In this document: piece by piece, positions 43,226 through 56,753 of the stretch
How positions within the stretch are numbered: position 1 is the stretch's first letter
How the letters are laid out: each line of letters begins with the position of its first letter
NCBI GenBank assembly: GCA_020284085.1
Contig: JACEVL010000109.1
Span: 124,001 to 188,000 of the forward strand
DNA: 64,000 nucleotides
Source: Aporrectodea caliginosa
Taxonomy: Eukaryota; Annelida; Clitellata; Crassiclitellata; Lumbricidae
Direction: 5' to 3'
Translations under genes and position numbers: made by a program
Notes under the pieces: generated by a model
The model's input: only the letters and a program-made list of their open reading frames with translations
Databases searched by the model: none
Told to the model about the DNA's origin: nothing

Positions 43226-43530
43226 TTTAAACAATTTCCCAGCGCCACACAAAAGCCGTGTATTGTACTGAATAGTATTAAATTTTGATCATTTGTAAAG
43301 CGCTTCTCACAGCATAGGCCCTTCAGGAGCGCTCCCATGCAGTGCGAGGTACTCCGAGAGAAGAGGAAGGTTCAGGATTAGAGAAAGAGGTATATAGAGA
43401 TGCCACCAGGTAGGATGGTAGAGCGTAGAGAAGGAAGAAGTCCATTCCACAGAGAGGGGCCTACGTAGGCAAAGGACCTGGACTGAGCCATTGTGAATCT
43501 GTGATTCTAACATGGGGGACGAAGAGGTCA
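43226..43530 (-). mobile_element. LINE 3' end with C-terminal relic
   Basis: The minus strand reads AQSRSFAYVGPSLWNG, LLPSLRSTILPGG, the LINE C-terminal motif, then an AGCGCTTTACAAATG end near 43275-43300. A short piece at 43226-43260 (CCCAGCGCCACACAAAAGCC) is the repeat seen also near 32640 and 63510. Confidence 0.65.
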
Positions 43531-43759
43531 AGACGGTTAGATGGAGATTGGCTTTACCCGGTTCTCCATCAAATCAAATCCGCTACAGCCAGGACAGTTT
43601 TTCTGTGTAGGCATCGGAGTAGAAGACATTGACCATCTATATCTATCAATCTGTCATCACTCAGCTCTGAATGAAAGAAATCTTGATATCGACGACAGGA
43701 GTACTTTGCAACACATGGGGCCTACTTATACAATAGTGGCCGCCGACCCATGGAGGCCT

Positions 43760-44035
43760 TAATACACCCCTTCGCTCTGCATGCGGTCCGCGGGGACCTG
43801 ATTGTCCCCTTTGCACGCACTTTTATAATGCAACATCGGGCCTTCTCGGTCGTGGGACCAAGTGTCTGGAATGGGCTTCATGTATAGAGCTCCGTCTCCT
43901 ACCTATAGGAACTCTTCACCTGCATTTTATACCTCTCTGAAAGCTATTATTTTCAGCCGTGGTTGGGTCGGAAGCGCCCCAGAGTAGATATCTTGTAGGG
44001 GCGCTATATCAAGTTTCTTTGGCTTGATTGATTGA
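43760..44035 (+). mobile_element. LINE 3' end, C-terminal relic and GGCGCTATAT signature
   Basis: The + strand encodes RGDLIVPFARTFIMQHRAFS, VVGPSVWNGLH and later a degenerate C-terminus; GGGGCGCTATATCAAGTTTC precedes a (TTGA)n tail. Confidence 0.72.
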
Positions 44036-44040
44036 TTGAG

Positions 44041-44071
<31 letters not shown>

Positions 44072-44295
44072 AATACAGTACAACTCTAATTTGATAATGT
44101 CCTCCTTACAGATTCTCAAAAGCGCACACTGAAGGGGAGGCATAAGAACAGCAAACAGACTGGAGGGGTTAAGTAGAACAGCGAAAGACAGTCTCGTTAG
44201 GAGAGTTGCGAACACGAGAGATAAGAGAGTTCCAGACGGAGGAACCAGCAACTGTGAATGGCAGGCGTGCTGTCGTGTCATACTCATGCCAGACT
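44030..44295 (-). mobile_element. Opposing LINE 3' end, tail-to-tail with the previous one
   Basis: The tail (TTGATTGA...AATACAATACAG) at 44030-44083 passes into minus-strand sequence encoding VAGSSVWNSLISRVRNSPNE. The two LINEs point at each other and share the (TTGA)n region. Confidence 0.6.
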
Positions 44296-44337
44296 TTATC
44301 CTAGACGCAATCATCATTATTATCCTTATACATCTAT

Positions 44338-44475
44338 GGTGTGGCACGGTGGCCGACTGGTTCGAGCGGTTGTCCCGTAACGCGGAGAGTACGGGTTCGA
44401 TACTCGTTCGGGGTGGTTACACTATGTATGGACTGTGAGCAAGTCCTTCGCGCACAATTATTGCATGCAATATAA
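44338..44475 (+). mobile_element. tRNA-derived SINE
   Basis: GGTGGCCGACTGGTTCGAGC (A box region), GAGTACGGGTTCGATACTCG (B box), GTGAGCAAGTCCTTCGCGCA body. The head could fold as a tRNA, but the body shared with other SINEs shows that it is not a functional tRNA gene. Confidence 0.75.
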
Positions 44476-45404
44476 TTGCATCTGCGTCGCCGAGGCATGC
44501 ATATGCACTTCTGAGCTTTGGGCCACCGTTGGAAGAAGGGTGATATCAAATTAATGCAGTTGTATGGTACTTACCAAATAGGAAGCTGTCTTTCCTGCCG
44601 TAAGTCTAAACATCTGACGAAAGCTTGCAATAGTTGTTCCGACCACTTCCCTCCGAGTCCCGTATTACCAAATACATCCAGCGAGCCTGGAAACGTTGCC
44701 GGAATTGGTCGAGTATCCTTCGTCCGGTAAATATTATATAGGCCTACGTGCAGAAGAAGAACAGACAAGAGACTATTTATGAAGCCTCGGCGCGTATGTA
44801 TTTAGGTCCGTGTAAAAACAACAGACACACACACGTGAATACATGCGGGCCAGAACATCAAACGCCTGCGCGCAAACGTGTGCGCTGCAGTATAGGATCG
44901 TCATTTATATACATGGAGAGCTAAGTCCGATATCGTGAATGTCGGCTCAACTACACGACATCCGCACGCAACGCATGCATGGAGTGAGCCACTGAATGGA
45001 TGTCCAGGATTTCACCTTTATGCCCACATCCATCGAACTCTGTCTCAGCAGCCGTATACGTCCGCACGCGCGCGCATCCACACCCACATGTATACACGAC
45101 TCGATGCACTCATGAGCTCAGTAACTCACGAAGAGAAACAGTTACTATGTTGTTATATATATACAGACGGAACTCTAGTATGTATCGGTTCATCGGTCCT
45201 ATGTAGAATCAAGTGACAGGTCTATACTCTAAGTATGGTAAGATAATCGTCGATGATATTATGTCGATGTATGTTCGTCAGAAGGGTTCCGCCCATGCAT
45301 AGACAGAGCTGCATACAGCGGTCGTATTATAGTCTCCGTCTATTTGTATGCATACATACATCAGACTTAATAATGCATACAACAATGCAGGCGTGAATCC
45401 CAAA
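44476..45404. other. Unannotated stretch
   Basis: No gene recognised. Confidence 0.4.
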
Positions 45405-45435
45405 TCTCTCTATCTGTCTGTCTCTGTCTTTTCTG

Positions 45436-45466
<31 letters not shown>

Positions 45467-45665
45467 GTCTGTCACTTCTTTCTGTCTGTCTGTCTGTCTC
45501 TGTCTCTCTCTCTCTCTGTCTCTCTGTCTCTATGTCTGTCTGTCTGTCTGTCTGTCTGACTCTCCTCTCTCTCTCTCTCTCTGTCTTCTGTCTCCTCCCT
45601 CCTTACCTCCCTCCCTCCCTCTGTCTCTGTCTGTCTATCTGTCTCTCTCCATTTATCTCTTTCTT

Positions 45666-45704
<39 letters not shown>

Positions 45705-45840
45705 TTCCACAGACACACACTCACAAACGCACTCACAATTATGTAACATAATGAATTGCAGAGGTGTACATTGCTCTCTCTTTCTCTCCCTCTCCGTATC
45801 TCTCCGTCTGTCTCTGTCTCTCTCTCCCTGTCTATCTTCG
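45405..45840 (+). repeat. (CTGT)n/(CT)n/(CCTCC)n pyrimidine microsatellite cluster
   Basis: About 430 bp, interrupted only near 45715-45775. Frames on both strands are by-products. Confidence 0.94.
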
Positions 45841-46358
45841 CCTAATTCTCTCTGTGAAATAAATACGTGTTTGCATCTATTGAAACAGATAATGGTAGAA
45901 GGGACCATTTATAATGTTTACACGCCGACATAATAGACGAAGACATAAAGGACGAACGACTCATACGACGACGACGACGATAAGCCCCGATACATATAGG
46001 CCCCCGATATATATTTATGAGATTCACATGCAATAATTAATATAGGAACGCCCAGAGTACATCGATGATAAATATACACGGGCGTTGTGCGTTGCCTGTC
46101 TGTTTATCTGTAGACCCCTTTAATACTTGGATATAATGGCCTATTCTGCATGAGAAGCGCCTGCTTTCATTTGCATAATATCGTATTAGAGAATAATCCA
46201 TCATAGTCCACACATACATATATATACACATATATATACATATCTAAGCATACATATATATATATATATTCATGTATATATATATACACATATGTAATAA
46301 CCATATATATAAATATACCTACATAGTACATATATATACAGTTGTTTGGCTTTGTACG

Positions 46359-46398
<40 letters not shown>

Positions 46399-47233
46399 AT
46401 TTCTAACGATATATAGTGTATAAATACCATCCGCGACTCATCGCGTACTCACTGTGTGAATGGGCGCCGAGCTCAACTACGGAGGCATAAATGGGCCAAG
46501 ATATCGATGCACCGCAATCTATGTATATACATATATGTATATGTATATATGTATACTGTATATAGATTACTGCCTCCGCATTATATATATATATATATGT
46601 ATATACAGTATACTCATGTCAAATAGATCGACATTAATAAATATATACACGAAGAGACGCCATATCAGTAAGAGAGAGACCTAATGTACGGATGAATAAA
46701 TGGGCCCATACGCGGATGAACAATGTAATTATGTATACATGTACAGTATATATACACATTATGTATGTACAGAGTTTGTGTATACAACGAGGTTTAAAAT
46801 GCAGATGAAAAGCGTGTCCACATTTACACATATATGCATATATATAAATGTGTGTGCATAAACTAAATTATTTGACAATTATAATTATGTAAATATTATA
46901 TTTATATGTACATATATTAGAGACAGTGGTGGCGAATAAGGAACTGCAGTCTCTTGCATGGTATATACATACATATATACACGTTGTCTGCGTAACATTA
47001 ATGTTAGATGGTAAGTGGTGGTAAGTTTCCATGTGTCCATGGTATCTCTGCAGATCATCTTAGAAATGCATGGAAGACTGATACATGACTATATAATAAT
47101 ATTATTATGGAGTACTGATGTCGAACAAAATTGTCTGACAACTTCAGACATATGTTCATATATATATAGATATATATATATATTTCAGTATATATATATG
47201 TGCTGTTGTATATTTATATGTTGATATATACGT
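45841..47233. other. TA-rich stretch without genes
   Basis: Dense TATATA and ATGTATAT words, with (TA)n near 46363-46397, and several short palindromes. No coding sequence seen. Confidence 0.6.
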
Positions 47234-47300
47234 ATCCTAATTGTAATTGCAAATTTATACAGCGCCACTTGAAAGACAGACTGATCAGAATCGCATGTGT
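47234..47300 (-). mobile_element. LINE 3' end (short)
   Basis: AATTGTAATTGCAAATTTAT then ACAGCGCCACTTGAAAG: tail plus GCGC signature in reverse orientation. Confidence 0.5.
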
Positions 47301-47338
47301 TGATATATGTTGATACCGAACACAAATATAAATATATA

Positions 47339-47340
47339 TG

Positions 47341-47409
<69 letters not shown>
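47339..47409. repeat. (TA)n dinucleotide array, about 35 units
   Basis: Uninterrupted TA from about 47341 to 47408. Confidence 0.97.
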
Positions 47410-47412
<3 letters not shown>

Positions 47413-47684
47413 CTACATATGTTGACATATACATACCTTGTTATATATACATATATATGTGTTGATTTATATATATTTATATATCAACATATATATGTAT
47501 ATAAATATATCTATATATACATGCGTGTGTGTAGATATATTTGGATTGAACGGCGCGGGACATGACGCGTGTGGTCGTCTGCTTGTCATCCGATAACGAC
47601 TCGCTTTCTATTCGCGCATCTCTTCGGATCCGTCTGCCTCCTCAGCAACCGTCTCTGCGCTGGACGATGCCACCGTCACCAACT

Positions 47685-47685
<1 letters not shown>

Positions 47686-47739
<54 letters not shown>
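47686..47739 (+). repeat. (CAG)18 trinucleotide repeat
   Basis: Eighteen pure CAG units followed by CAA. It lies in a frame open from 47562 or 47569. The flanks do not look like a known protein, so I do not call a gene. Confidence 0.95.
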
Positions 47740-47743
<4 letters not shown>

Positions 47744-47814
47744 TGAAGCATCCTATACCGATCGCCGGACGATTGCTAATAACTGCCAACAATGTTCCAA
47801 TTACCATACCCTCT

Positions 47815-48375
47815 CCTCGTGCTTCTCTCTCCTATCCTCCACCTTCTCTTCCTCCTCCTCGTCTATCCCATCCTCCTCCTTCTCCTTTACCTTTTCCTTT
47901 CCACCTCTTCTTCCGCACCTCCCAGCGATTACATACCCTCTGTTTCTTGTCCCCAATTTCTATCTTTCATCATTACTTTCTTTCGTCACATATATCTCCA
48001 TTTCTCCTCCCTTTCCACCTCTATTAAATTTTGTTCCTCAGCTTCATTGTCCCCACAAACTTCTTCTTCTCCTCCTTCTCTTCCTCATTCTCATTCTTCT
48101 CCCCTTCTTATTCCTTGTTCTTCTTCTCCCCTTCTTCTCCTCTTTCCCTGCCTCAATCTGATTTTCTCCTACGCCTTCTCCCTCTTTTCCTCCTCATTTT
48201 CTTTCTCCATATCTTAGGTCTATTCCTAAATATTCCTCCTCCTCCTCCTCCTTCATCTCCTGTCCCTCTTCGTTCTCCTCCTCCTCTTTCTTCTCATCCT
48301 TCTCCCTTTCCATTCCTTTACTTTCTCCTCCTCTTGCCCATCTCCTCCTCCGGCCCTTCCTCCTCCTTCATTGTT
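47815..48375 (+). repeat. 560-bp polypyrimidine-rich tract
   Basis: Strongly C+T-rich: CTTCTCTTCCTCCTCCTCG, TCCTCCTCCTCCTCCTTCAT and similar. Several minus/plus frames stay open only because of composition. Confidence 0.9.
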
Positions 48376-48460
48376 ACAGATACTACTCGTGCGTGCAAAC
48401 TTCTGCAGTTGTAATATGAGCTCTTACGCATGGTAATTTAAATCACGCATATACCTACGT

Positions 48461-49300
<840 letters not shown>

Positions 49301-49305
49301 CTACT

Positions 49306-49420
49306 TCTGCTGCTGCTACTGCTACTGCTACTGCTACTGCTACTGCTACTGCTACTACTACTACTACTACTACTCTTGCTTCTACTACTACTGCTGCAAC
49401 TGATACTACTGATAGCACTT
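49306..49420 (+). repeat. (CTGCTA)n/(CTA)n trinucleotide array
   Basis: TGCTACTGCTACTGCTACTG passes into (CTA)n with variants. Confidence 0.92.
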
Positions 49421-49770
49421 ATAGTAATTATAATAATGATAATGTTTATTATAATTATAATAATAACACCATGGCAATATTACCAATACTAACAATGACG
49501 ACAAAGGTAACATTAATAATAATATCCACGAATTAGCTGGGGAAATATTTGATTTTATATTATGATAAGAAGCAAATGTAAAATCAATGCAACCGAAACT
49601 AATGGAAGAAAAAATCTTAACTTTTAAAACTGTTCATCCACCGTAGGCCGCCTTTTGTTTTAATTGACTGATCTTTTGTATACTGATCAGAATACAATTT
49701 TTGTTTTTGATGGGTGAGCCATTGGATGGTGTTTCAGCAAACGCGAGCTCGTTTGAAGTAGGCCTATACC

Positions 49771-50027
49771 TAGTGCTTTTTTTCTAGAAAAAAAGGTCCG
49801 GAACTCAACAAATTCAGAACAATCATAGGGGCATATTTTATGCTAGTATTTCTGCTTAATATATTTCAGTATCAATAAACACTGAAAGCACTTACATTAA
49901 ATTAAAGTATCTAAATAATTTTATATAATTTTTTATTAAAATTTTTAATTAACTAAATTATTTTTTAATGGCTGAAAAAAGGTACCGGAACGCCGTTTCG
50001 GACCGCTCCGGCTGAAAAAAAGCACTG
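49771..50027. mobile_element. 257-bp hAT MITE with perfect 8-bp target duplication
   Basis: The ends TAGTGCTTTTTTTCTAG and the complement CAGTGCTTTTTTTCAGC flank GGTCCGGAAC/GGTACCGGAAC words. The duplication CCTATACC is at 49763-49770 and 50028-50035. Confidence 0.85.
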
Positions 50028-50035
50028 CCTATACC

Positions 50036-50674
50036 TAATAACAATTGGAATTTACTAATAGGGCCCATTCCAGACAATTATGCCCTTTAAATAATGTTGA
50101 AGTTCCTAAAGGATCCTTTTACCTCAGGGCACCAAAATTACAATTTAATTAGCCGTAATAGTTATTCGACTCTTTCATCCAGTTTCATGGCTACTCGTTA
50201 GCTGAGCATCGGTTCAAAACTATCGAGCTTCGAAAAAGTATTAAGAACTCCTTCCTCCGGTCCCAGCTGCGGTGGTTTATGAAGCTTGCAGCGGTCGCAA
50301 GATATTAGAAACACCTGAGAAAATCTGAACTGCTAATTTCTACAGTTATTAAAAATTAATAAGGTCAACCAGTTTATGTCAGATGGTGTATTTATTATAG
50401 AAAAATCTCCGCATCTTAAGTCTAAACTGAATTGGAAGTTCACACCTGCATGCGCAAGAAATGTGTTATCGTAATAGTTCGGGATTCGTGCTCCGTGGAT
50501 TGCAAACTACACCAGTTGATGTAAAGCCGACTTATAATTCAATACAGTTCAGACTTGCTATTCAAGAAGCCGAAAGTGTCCACTTTTAAAAGTTAAAGGT
50601 CCATATACTCATCTAATTCAACATGCATAACCATAGGGTGCTTCCATTTTCGGATTTCGACCTGTCTCCTTTAC
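50036..50674. other. Unannotated stretch
   Basis: No gene or known repeat recognised. Confidence 0.4.
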
Positions 50675-50770
50675 AATTCATTCATTCAATGAGAAAATTT
50701 GTAAACGCCCCGTCAAGATTTCTACTCAGAGGCGCTCCCGACCCAACACCGACGTAAAACGATAGACGTT
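50675..50770 (-). mobile_element. LINE 3' end (short)
   Basis: TTCATTCATTCAATG tail, then AAATTTGTAAACGCCCCGTC and CAGAGGCGCTCCCGACCC, as at 62130-62170. Confidence 0.5.
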
Positions 50771-52300
50771 GATTAAATAGACGGTGGTTAAATTGGTCAT
50801 CCAGAGGTGGCAAATCTTCCAAGTTTTTCTGGTTAATCTATAACGGGTATACTCGCTATTCGCTATTCAGATAAAGAAAAAGAATGCTTGAAAATGATGC
50901 ATACAATCGATTATTGCAACCAAAGATATATTTAGGTGACGGATCTCTTTTTTATTGAAAGATATCATAGTTCAGGAGGCGTATCTCAAATCAGAGGTGA
51001 CGGGTCTAAGATCCGGCTGAATTTAACCATGCAATGGACTTCAGGCTATTATAAAATTTATCAGAAAGGTCCCTAGATAGGAGTATGGCTGTTAACAATA
51101 CTTTGAAAAAGTATTGGCAATATATACCAATACCAATGCCCTTTCTGAAAACTATTGCAATACAAATACCTATATTTTATACCAATACTTTTTGATTCAC
51201 ACAAAATACGTGGTGATATATATATATATAAATTAGTATTGTATCATGCCAAAGCAACAACCTTCGAAACGTACATGACCTCATTTAATACGCCAGAGGG
51301 TTGACCTGTTCTTCTATAACCTCCTTGGGTTGACTTGACCCCGAATAGACATCCAACGATTTTGTTTAGCAACGATCATCGATATATGTTTGACTTATTG
51401 GATTTCTAGTTTTCTATCTGACTTTTCTAATGGACTGTTTGACTGCGGTTTCACTTGAAGTGACCACCGATTAGTGCCTTATGCATCCTTATAACGGCGC
51501 TATAGAAATCATTGAAGTTGATATTATAGGTCTATCACTTCGATACTCACAATTTCTGACGTCTCTGGCGATGTCGGACTCCGATAATTACTATCGTTCT
51601 TTAGGAATACAATTGTTCTGGTTCTTGTCCTATTTATAAATCTCGCTATATATATATATATATAGGCCCCTATATATATATATGTATATATATATATATA
51701 GGCCCCTATATATGTATATGTATATGTTTATATATCCATATATATATATATATATATATATTAATGTATGTGTGATTAAGTTGCATAGTGCGCCTATTAG
51801 AAGACAACATCAACGTGAAGACTAATTAACACATAGGCCGTATACGCTGTAATTACAGAGGTCTGTAATAACAGAGACGAATAGAATGTATACGCATACG
51901 AACATAGCAACGTAAGCTTCAACAATAACCTTCATGCATTATAAATGATCTCGAACAATGTAGGCCTTTATATAGGCCTCTGTTCACATGACCGCCCACA
52001 TAGAATCCTAACGCGCCCAAACATTGATTGATTCCACGCCTGTATACGTCAAAGAATAACTCGATTGTCGCCTCTCAAATAATATACGAAATTTATATGC
52101 TCGCTATATAAATCCAACTGTCATTTATATGGCGCACGATCGGATAGGCGCCATATGCAATCAATTGGACTGAAAATGAGCCACGGCTTCTGTTGAAGTG
52201 ATAATTATTAATCAGTAATTAAATGACCTCTATATAACCTCTATTAAATGACCTGGGTGTAATCCATATAACATGGCGCAACAAAATGAAGCTGTAATCA
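50771..52300. other. Unannotated stretch
   Basis: Repeated AGTATTGGTATTG-like words in both orientations at 51090-51200, a GGCGCTATAGAAATC LINE-like end near 51494, and TATATA/AGGCCCCTATATA runs at 51648-51760. No gene. Confidence 0.5.
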
Positions 52301-52304
52301 GATC

Positions 52305-52485
52305 AATTTCCAGAAGACCAGTCCAATAAGAAGAAGAGCAGTCCCTTAAGCTAGCCCTGAGGCAGCCATGGGTATGAAGTGTTAGCGACTTCATTTTCTT
52401 AGCCTTGGCATATGAGAGCGGGTAGCCAGTCCTCTCCTTCGCCGTTTCATCTTCCCACAGACAGTGTGCGGTAAATGTACTCATC
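52305..52485 (-). repeat. Dispersed repeat family Y, longest copy
   Basis: Reverse complement of the 19043 repeat, including AGCCATGGGTATGAAGTGTT, CATTTTCTTAGCCTTGGC and GCCAGTCCTCTCCTTCGCCG. Confidence 0.65.
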
Positions 52486-52909
52486 GTAACTGACAGGTGC
52501 AAGGGCGTATACTCTCTAACCAAAGCAGATGACTGGGCCAGCATTTAGTGACGTGAATCTGCAATACAGCCTCTATAGGCGCCTAACAATACTATACTTC
52601 TCCTGACTATAGCCTAAAAAATTTGTGTAGGCCGTATACAGTTGATGCGGTTCCTACAGGGAGGCGTCTAAGTAGGTGAGCTACCTTTACCTTTTAATCG
52701 CCAGTGTGTGGGCTTCAGCCACAGGAACAAACGCCTCCATATGAAATAAAACTGTCCATTGTTCATTGTTCAAAGCTCTAAACATTTGCTAACATTTTTA
52801 GTGCAGTTCTAAACAGTTAAACTTGAACTGCACATCTTTTGTTTATATTTCATGATTTCGTGAATATGTCGTTCGAACTGTCTCTCTCCCTGGGAGGGAG
52901 GGAAGGCAG

Positions 52910-52988
<79 letters not shown>
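52910..52988 (+). repeat. (CT)n dinucleotide array, about 39 units
   Basis: Pure CT from about 52911 to 52988, then (CTGT)n. Confidence 0.97.
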
Positions 52989-52990
<2 letters not shown>

Positions 52991-53600
52991 ACCTTCTGTC
53001 TGTCTGTGTGTCATTTTACCTGTCTGTTTGTTAAAGAATAATTTTCAGACCGACCACGGGTGAGAATACAGGTGATGTCTGCTTTACATGCACACTTGAT
53101 AATTCCCACGGTATACGCCTATACATAACAGACAGACAGGCACAGAACTATAATAGACCTAAACGCATGTGTGTGTGTACCAAGGCCTACAGGTATACAG
53201 TCTTACATTATGTATATATGCCTATAGGTATAGGCCCACATACATATGTAAGCATGTCTATCCGCTTTCAATTGGAGGCATTAATTTCATCGACAGTCTT
53301 CTCTTTGTTTTGTCTCGACGCCATTAATAACCAGTACGTGCGTCAGTATGAAAGCGTACATGAATTATAACATGCGTTCTCTATTCATTATACCTAAAGC
53401 CTAAATGGCCTATATATATATATATATGTAATTTATATATATATATATATATGTATAGTCCATGTATGACTTATGTATTATATATATATAAGTATTACGT
53501 AGGCTATGCTTGTTTAATACAAATAGTCTACAAATTCTGAAGGAACGATGCCATGCTAATAAAATTCGCGAAACTTAACGACTCTTTAGACAGTTACTAC
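52989..53600. other. Unannotated stretch
   Basis: TATATA palindromes near 53410-53455. No gene. Confidence 0.4.
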
Positions 53601-53720
53601 AATACAATACAGTATTCGTTTATTGACTAATCAAGGTTGACACAAACGCAACGTTGTTACATTATGAGGCTGTAAATGAAGAGCTTAGGACTGTAGCGTT
53701 TTATTTACTTCTGCGGTGGT
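53601..53720 (-). mobile_element. LINE 3' end with (AATAC)n tail
   Basis: ACAATACAATACAGTATTCG then TTTATTGACTAATCAAGG: on the minus strand this is TCAATAAACG...TGTATTG, a polyadenylation-like word followed by a simple tail. Confidence 0.5.
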
Positions 53721-54159
53721 CTTCAATGGACTTTTTCTGCAGGCTATGCATATGCACTGTAAAAAATTTCCTTCATTGTACGGGTAAGCCCTAAATGAAA
53801 TGCTGCCAAAACAGTGGCGTAGTAGGGGGAACGTGTTCGGACACTTTGTAGGCCACTTTCTCACACTATGCAAAATTCTTGCAAGATGGCACTTTTTGCT
53901 TACTTCAATATACAGGCGTTCCCCCACTTCATTTTTTAGGACTACACTACTGTGCCAAAACCTGCAAGGGTTGATTTGCTTTTGTCCAGGAATTTTTGTG
54001 GGTTGGGAGGGTTCAATCCCAATTCATATTTCAACCCATCGAGTTAGTTCCCAAATACCTTGTTGGTTGAGTTAAACCCCAGCATAGCTTTCAGTGCTAA
54101 GGAACGAGTACACGTACTGACGTACACACACACACACCCACTACCAGTTAGCACGTAAG
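53721..54159. other. Unannotated stretch with one hAT-like end
   Basis: CAGTGGCGTAGTAGGGGG near 53812 resembles the CAGTGGCG hAT end. I could not find a partner end with a matching duplication. Confidence 0.4.
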
Positions 54160-54345
54160 TAAGTAAGTAAGTAAGAATATTCTTTATTGACAAGCACTAG
54201 CAAACGCACAGCACTGTACATGGCAAGATTAGTGTACATTCAAACAAAAAACAACAAATTATATATACAAGCAAAGAATTGAATGGGAGAAGTTATTTCA
54301 TATCAGGGGAACCTAGGGGAGGAAGAGTTAGGGCTAGTCATAGAG
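54160..54345 (-). repeat. Dispersed repeat family U, copy 2
   Basis: (AAGT)n then AAGAATATTCTTTATTGACA, AGCACTAGCAAACGCACAGC, TGTACATGGCAAGATTAGTG and GGGGAACCTAGGGGAGGAAG. Reverse orientation relative to 32960-33165. Confidence 0.7.
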
Positions 54346-54675
54346 GACCGGTTTTAGGGACATAAAAACTCCGCCACTACCCTACCTGTGGTAGTGCTAG
54401 TCCCTGGCCTGGATAAAGGACGAGGTTGGCGGCGCTAATCGCTAATCGTCTTTGTTATGATACAGTTCCGTTAAGCAGCAAATAAACTAGGCTTATAGTT
54501 GGGTACAGTTGATTCTTTTAGTTTAGGTAGCCTACTGTAAAGCGAACATCTAGTATAATCTTGTGACTATATATAAAAGCCCCGTTATCCCAAATGCCTG
54601 GTCCATCAATTGATATTCTTTTCAGCGTTAACTTCAAATTTGTAAACCACTGCTCTGAAGCTATGTGCAATTGTG

Positions 54676-54889
54676 CATGGGTGTCCGCAGGAATATTTTT
54701 AAAAGTTTCAATGTTTTTATATGTTTTAAAATTTTCAGGTTATCTTGACTAGTGTGAATGAAAAATAAAACTGTGGGGAAATCATAGCCATTCATTGTAA
54801 AAAAAACTAGGATGATAAGTAAATTTTTAACTATGTGCAAAAATCCAGGGGGACAAATGCTCCCACCCTACGGACGCTCATGGCTATGC
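54676..54889. mobile_element. Inverted-repeat MITE-like element
   Basis: The left end CATGGGTGTCCGCAGGA and the right end complement CATGAGCGTCCGTAGGG are inverted. GCTATGTGCA precedes and GCTATGCGCA follows, a possible degenerate duplication separated by a few bases. No coding frame. Confidence 0.55.
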
Positions 54890-55505
54890 GCAGGGTACCT
54901 GTTTGTTAACGAACGTGTTCACAAGTGAAATCGCAGTCTAGAAAATTCATCATTTATTGAAGAACCTGGTTTGATAACCTACCGTAAGTATGTGTAATAT
55001 ACGATATTAGGGTGCCTTGTGTCTGGTAAAAACATACAGGAGCGTGACCTCGTGTAGATAAATCTCTCTAACAATGGGTTGATAACTTCTTCGACTACCA
55101 AGATGGCGGACACACCGGAAGTCCTATATCATTCAATGGCGCGGCCAATTCTTCCGGTCCTATCGACGCAGTGTACGCGCTACACCACCACAGACCGGAC
55201 GTCCGGTCTAGGCATATCGCCTGCAGAAGGCTGATATTTTCGTCCTAATTACATCAGAGATAGTGTTCATACTGACAGTTATTGCCTGGTACATTATCTA
55301 CATCTATCGTTACAGAACGGATGGCCTTTTATAGAAAATACATGAGCTAAATTTATTGTAATTCTGCGCGTCGACGCTATTGTTTGGGCATCTGTCAAGT
55401 CACGGAATTAATGTAGGAAATATCACATTGATTGTGGCTGAATAACGCTAATGACGATGAAATTGTTAGGCCACTCTGGCCTCAAATTATCGTTGAAATT
55501 CTGTC
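54890..55505. other. Unannotated stretch
   Basis: No gene recognised. Confidence 0.4.
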
Positions 55506-55511
55506 CGCATT

Positions 55512-55730
55512 TTATTGTATTGTATTCAAACATTTATCAAGGGCCTCTAGTAGGGTGAACTGTTCAGAGGCGCTTCCAGTGCACAAGGCCACGAGCGAAG
55601 AAATAGGTTTTAACAGCATAACTAGAAGAGGAACAGACCTACAAGAAATTACGTCACTGAAAAATCCAGCAGAAGCGCGATTACGATTAGCGTACAGAAA
55701 ACTAAAGCATTGGTCACGCAAAGAAAACAA
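55512..55730 (-). mobile_element. LINE 3' end with (TTGTA)n tail
   Basis: TTGTATTGTATTCAAACATT, then AGAGGCGCTTCCAGTGCACA. The signature is degraded. Confidence 0.5.
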
Positions 55731-56193
55731 AAAGACGACGATGTCCGATCTTATAGAAAAATATTTACTAGTTTATTTTAAAGTTTTCTAATTACTTTTA
55801 ATTATCCATTATCATTCCTGTTAGCATTTCTGCGTTTTTGTCAGATTGTTTTTATCGTTAAAACGAATATATAAGAGATAATATACAGTTTAAACGCGCG
55901 CTGGGCGGCAGTGGGCTCACCGTCGTTTCCTCTGTGGTCGGTCGGTCGAACGGACGGACGGTCAGATGGACGGTCAGATGGACGGACGGACGGGCTAATG
56001 GTCGGTTAGGAAGAGCGGTCGGGTCCGTCTTTCTGGAACAATCTGCCACCGAACACACGATCACTAGCATCTTTAACAGTTTAGGGCACGCTTTCTGTTC
56101 GTTTTAAGACACATTTTTTGGGTGATTTCGCTCTGTATCGGAGCGCCATTGTGAGTTACTTAGAGGGCGCTGTTTACATGTGCTCTGATACGT

Positions 56194-56368
56194 TTACATA
56201 CATACATGCATGCATACATGCATACATACATGCATACATACATACATACATACGAACATACATACATACATACATACATACATGCATACATACATACATA
56301 CATACATACATGCACACATACATACATACATACATACATGCAACATACATACATACATACAACATACA

Positions 56369-56429
<61 letters not shown>

Positions 56430-56633
56430 CATACATACATACATACATACATACATACATACATACATACATACATACATGCATGCATGCATACATACAT
56501 ACATACATACATACATACATACATACATACATGCATGCATACATACATACATACATACATACATACATACATACATACATACATACATACATTCATACAT
56601 ACATACATACATACATACATACATACATACGTA

Positions 56634-56664
<31 letters not shown>

Positions 56665-56722
56665 CATACATACATACATACATACATACATACATACATA
56701 CATACATACATACATACATACA

Positions 56723-56753
<31 letters not shown>

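Noticed and set aside
44338..44475. Possible functional tRNA gene
   Set aside because: A and B boxes are present, but the same head is joined to a shared SINE body in three places and the acceptor stem does not close.
47562..48414. A polyglutamine or polyalanine protein gene
   Set aside because: Open frames result from CAG and C+T composition; all frames are similarly open and no domain or splice structure is visible.
53812..54375. A hAT element between CAGTGGCGTAG (53812) and CTCCGCCACTA (54370)
   Set aside because: Flanking 8-mers (TGCCAAAA and CCCTACCT) do not match and a separate repeat (family U) lies inside, so pairing is unproven.
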